Assembly (NCBI RefSeq): GCF_001888805.2
Contig: NZ_CP019113.1
Span: 62,001 to 126,000, forward strand
DNA from: Enterobacter sp. SA187
Lineage (GTDB): Bacteria > Pseudomonadota > Gammaproteobacteria > Enterobacterales > Enterobacteriaceae
Direction: 5' to 3'
DNA: 64,000 nt
Part shown: positions 61,681 through 64,000 of the stretch, piece by piece
Layout: each line of letters opens with the position of its first letter
Position numbering within the stretch: the first letter of the stretch is position 1
Made by a program: the position numbers and the translations under genes
The notes under the pieces: model-generated
The model's database searches: none
Seen by the model: the letters and a program-made list of their open reading frames with translations, nothing else
What the model was told of the DNA's origin: nothing

Positions 61681-62580
61681 ATGTTCAGACATGTGAAGCA
61701 ATTACAGTACACCGTTCGTGTAGCGGAGCCTAATCCAGGCCTCGCTAACCTTTTACTTGAGCAGTTTGGCGGCCCGCAGGGCGAACTGGCTGCTGCCTGC
61801 CGCTACTTTACCCAGGGCCTGAGTGACGACGATCCGGGACGCAAAGATATGCTGCTGGATATCGCCACCGAAGAGCTGAGCCACCTCGAAATCATCGGTA
61901 CGCTGGTCGGCATGCTGAACAAGGGTGCCAAAGGTGAACTAGCGGAAGGGACTGAAAAAGAAGCAGAGCTTTATCGCTCGCTGACCGGCCGCGGCAACGA
62001 CAGCCATATCACCTCTCTGCTGTACGGCGGCGGTACGCCGCTGACGAACTCCGGGGGCGTGCCCTGGACCGCAGCTTATATCGATACCATCGGCGAACCG
62101 ACCGCGGATCTGCGTTCTAACATCGCTGCTGAAGCACGTGCGAAAATCATCTATGAACGCCTTATTAACCTGACGGACGATCCGGGCGTGAAAGATGCGC
62201 TGGGCTTTTTGATGACGCGCGAAGTGGCGCACCAGATGTCTTTCGAAAAAGCCCTGTACTCTATTCGCAACAATTTCCCGCCGGGTAAATTGCCGCCAAT
62301 TGAGCAGTATGCCAACACCTACTTCAATATGTCTGAAGGGGAAGAAGTTCGTGGCAGCTGGAACAGCGACGAGAACTTCAACTATGTTGCCGATCCGCAG
62401 CCAGCTGTTGACGGCGGCGACGGTAAAGCCTCTGTGACGCTGCCTCCGCAGCAGGAAAGTGATTTGCTGGCGATGATCAAGCGCACGCAGTCCGACCCAG
62501 CTATCAATCCGGTCACCGGCACTGACCTGGGATCCGTTGCAGAGCCGATTGAAAATACCGCAGCGAAAAAAGACGTTTAA
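61681..62580 (+). CDS. katN: Manganese catalase (KatN type)
   Basis: 299 residues. Splits hydrogen peroxide without haem. Dimanganese ligands align with the family: Glu35 (PQGELAAACRYF), Glu65 and His68 (ATEELSHLEIIG), Glu151 (NIAAEARAKIIYE) and His184 (TREVAHQMSFEKAL). The lid-like C-terminus ends in an extended polar tail. Same gene context as Salmonella katN with yciE. Manganese supply by the nearby sitABCD is a functional, not operonic, link. Confidence 0.94.
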   Translation: MFRHVKQLQYTVRVAEPNPGLANLLLEQFGGPQGELAAACRYFTQGLSDDDPGRKDMLLDIATEELSHLEIIGTLVGMLNKGAKGELAEGTEKEAELYRSLTGRGNDSHITSLLYGGGTPLTNSGGVPWTAAYIDTIGEPTADLRSNIAAEARAKIIYERLINLTDDPGVKDALGFLMTREVAHQMSFEKALYSIRNNFPPGKLPPIEQYANTYFNMSEGEEVRGSWNSDENFNYVADPQPAVDGGDGKASVTLPPQQESDLLAMIKRTQSDPAINPVTGTDLGSVAEPIENTAAKKDV

Positions 62581-62600
62581 TTTTTTCAATGCATTCTGAG

Positions 62601-62626
62601 CGAGCCCGGATCTTATTCCGGGCTCG
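62601..62626 (+). repeat. Intercistronic hairpin after katN
   Basis: CGAGCCCGGA-TCTTAT-TCCGGGCTCG, a perfect 10-bp stem without U-run, 20 bases after the katN stop. It may stabilise the yciE-katN mRNA or reduce expression of the next gene. Confidence 0.6.
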
Positions 62627-62645
62627 CGCAGTTAAGGAGTTTGTT

Positions 62646-63143
62646 ATGACAATGCCTTCGGCGTCTATTGCCAATGAATTAGGTCGCTTACTGACGGAAA
62701 AAAAACTCTTTTTGACCACTGCTGAGTCCTGTACCGGCGGACAAATTGCCTCTGCATTGTGTGCGGCAAAAGACACCCCCTCTTTTTATGGCAGCGGTTT
62801 TGTCACTTTTACGGATGAAGCAAAAATCACCACTCTCGGCGTTAAGAAGAAAACCATTGAGATGCACACTGCCGTAAGTCAGCAGACAGTGATTGAGATG
62901 ACGGCCGGTGCTATTGCTCATTCTGGCGCGGACGTGGCAATTGCGGTCAGCGGTTACGCCGGGCCTGATGGTGGCGAAGACGGCACGCCCGCGGGAACTA
63001 TCTGGTTTGCATGGCAATTACCAGGGTCAGAAACCTATACCCAGTGTAAACAATTTGAAGGGGACAGTGAGGCAGTATTATTGCAGGCGGCGAATTACGC
63101 CATGGCCGGCACTATTCTGCTGCTGGAAGAATTAAAATCCTGA
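62646..63143 (+). CDS. CinA/PncC-like protein (YdeJ type)
   Basis: 165 residues from the ATG behind AAGGAG, a CinA C-terminal domain alone. TTAESCTGGQIASALC, TFTDEAKITTLGVKKKTIEM and SGYAGPDGGEDGTPAGTIWF follow the family. Diverged from the pncC beside recA in this window and closer to E. coli YdeJ, for which NMN deamidase activity is uncertain. Its place after katN suggests a stress role. No terminator with a U-run was seen after it. Confidence 0.85.
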   Translation: MTMPSASIANELGRLLTEKKLFLTTAESCTGGQIASALCAAKDTPSFYGSGFVTFTDEAKITTLGVKKKTIEMHTAVSQQTVIEMTAGAIAHSGADVAIAVSGYAGPDGGEDGTPAGTIWFAWQLPGSETYTQCKQFEGDSEAVLLQAANYAMAGTILLLEELKS

Positions 63144-63285
63144 TAGCACTTTTTATTTATCATTTCCTGAAAAACAAAATGGCAACCCCACACGTAAGTG
63201 CAGGATTGCCAGTACCGGTTCTTTAATTTTTAACGTCATCATTCACGTCAGCAAATGAAAGAACACCGGTTAGCGCATTGACGGA

Positions 63286-63462
63286 TCAGGAAGAACGTCC
63301 GCCGCCATGGCTGTTTTTACCGCCTTTTTTACCCGCTTCTGAGGCTCTTTCAGGGTCATTCTTAAAGTTGCCGCCGCTTTGTTGGCCGCCTTTTTTCCCT
63401 GCTTCGGATGCGCGTTCGCGATCTTGTGAGAAATTACCGGAACCGCCACGTTGCTGAGTCAT
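63286..63462 (-). CDS. yciG: YciG-like stress protein (KGG repeat)
   Basis: 58 residues, MTQQRGGSGNFSQDRERASE and onward, with two KGG/con-10 repeats (RASEAGKKGG twice, each preceded by GGNF or GSGNF). Same family as E. coli YciG, small hydrophilic proteins of the RpoS regulon. AGGTATTAATT is only a modest ribosome-binding site. Convergent with the CinA-like gene. Here it is separate from yciE, whereas yciG heads yciGFE in E. coli. Confidence 0.88.
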   Translation of the reverse strand: MTQQRGGSGNFSQDRERASEAGKKGGQQSGGNFKNDPERASEAGKKGGKNSHGGGRSS

Positions 63463-63530
63463 AATTAATACCTCATTGAGTTTTGGTAAATCAGGGGAAG
63501 TATTTCCCCGTCAGGCAATATTAACTATAG

Positions 63531-63541
63531 CGTCTGCCAGC
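63531..63541 (-). promoter_or_regulatory. Likely RpoS extended -10 element of the yciG-like gene
   Basis: On the minus strand GCTATAGTTAA, one mismatch from KCTAYRCTTAA, 69 bases upstream of the yciG-like start. Confidence 0.6.
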
Positions 63542-63668
63542 GAAGATGCAAATATAAAAGCCATTATATTAATTGTGCCAGGAGTGCCTGGAATTATCTT
63601 AAAGCGAGACATGGAATATAACGAAGCGGCAGAGTAAGAATATATTTATTTATATTTAATAATCTTAC

Positions 63669-63698
63669 AAAAAAAAGAGGCGGGCCATTATGCCCGCC
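63669..63698 (-). terminator. Terminator of the metalloprotease gene
   Basis: On the minus strand GGCGGGC-ATAATG-GCCCGCC, then TCTTTTTTT. It lies about 38 bases beyond the protease stop. Confidence 0.88.
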
Positions 63699-63736
63699 TT
63701 CTGATTAAATACGATATATCGCAGAGCGCGACAGGA

Positions 63737-64000
63737 TTAATGCCAGGTGGTAGCCGTTTCCTTACGCTCTTTCAGCACACGGGTGTTGTCTGCTTCAGTC
63801 GCATTGCCCATCGGTTTACCGTTGTACTCCATAGTGGCATGAGAGTAATAGTTGATGCGCGGGCAGGATTTGGCGCAGCCATAGGACATGATGGTACGGA
63901 ACAGGAATTCCGGATCCTGCCAGCCGAAACCATAGCTGTAGGCATAAGCGTTGGCGCTGGATTTGTTATGCGCCGCCCCCAGCAAATGGCCAATTTCATG
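63737..64000 (-). CDS. Metzincin-type zinc metalloprotease (C-terminal part)
   Basis: The gene continues beyond the right edge; 87 codons are seen. The first visible residues are HEIGHLLGAAHN, the HExxHxxGxxH zinc site of metzincins, and IMSYG further on is the Met-turn. The end (CPRINYYSHATMEYNGKPMG, DNTRVLKERKETATTWH) resembles bacterial reprolysin-like (M12B-type) enzymes. These are usually secreted, but the N-terminus lies outside the window. The cysteine pair CAKSCP may form a disulfide. Confidence 0.85.
   Translation of the reverse strand, partial: HEIGHLLGAAHNKSSANAYAYSYGFGWQDPEFLFRTIMSYGCAKSCPRINYYSHATMEYNGKPMGNATEADNTRVLKERKETATTWH

Overview
The window is chromosomal DNA of an Enterobacteriaceae species close to, but distinct from, Escherichia coli and Salmonella (Enterobacter, Citrobacter, Leclercia or Kosakonia type; the exact genus cannot be fixed by eye). 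Most of it is collinear with the proU to fhlA segment of E. coli. The recA promoter and the MicA small RNA are almost base-identical to their E. coli counterparts, and lengths of orthologues agree to within a few residues.

Layout. 0-2.5 kb: proV (3' end), proW and proX, glycine betaine/proline uptake. 2.6-7.3 kb: a YgaY-type exporter and the emrRAB efflux operon. 7.4-10.7 kb: luxS, micA sRNA, gshA, yqaA, yqaB. 10.8-11.8 kb: four tRNA-Arg(ACG) genes and one tRNA-Ser(GCT), interleaved with three repeats that carry the last 19 bases of the tRNA. 12.1-18.7 kb: csrA, alaS, recX, recA with its SOS box, pncC, mltB. 19-24 kb: the sorbitol operon srlAEBD-gutM-srlR-gutQ. 24-28.2 kb: nitric oxide detoxification (norR divergent from norVW, with three NorR sites and a sigma-54 promoter). 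28.2-28.9 kb: a GC-rich non-coding stretch full of perfect hairpins.

28.9-52.5 kb is the formate hydrogenlyase region: hydN-fdhF-hypF, the embedded asc beta-glucoside operon (ascG, ascFB), the hyc operon encoding hydrogenase 3 and its helpers, the divergent hypABCDE maturation operon, the activator gene fhlA, and ygbA. Unlike in E. coli K-12, a formate dehydrogenase gene sits between hydN and hypF, and it encodes cysteine where E. coli FdhF has selenocysteine. FdhF would supply formate-derived electrons through HydN/HycB/HycF-type ferredoxins to HycE; HypA-F build the NiFe centre; HycI trims HycE; FhlA with sigma-54 drives the operons.

52.5-56.1 kb: sitABCD Mn/Fe uptake behind an MntR box, in the position it has beside SPI-1 in Salmonella, but without SPI-1. 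56-64 kb is accessory: an EAL-HDOD protein convergent with a GAF protein whose GGDEF domain is degenerate; a SymE-like toxin gene behind a LexA box; an MFS exporter translationally coupled to a 20-codon leader; and a likely RpoS-controlled stress block (yciE-like, manganese catalase, a second CinA/PncC-like protein, a YciG-like protein). It ends in the C-terminal part of a metzincin protease. No CRISPR array, insertion sequence or prophage was seen. The most unusual observations are the Cys-type FdhF, the tRNA-fragment repeats, the structured 28.3-28.9 kb region, the SOS-controlled SymE-like gene, the leader-MFS pair, and a G8 tract upstream of the yciE-like gene.
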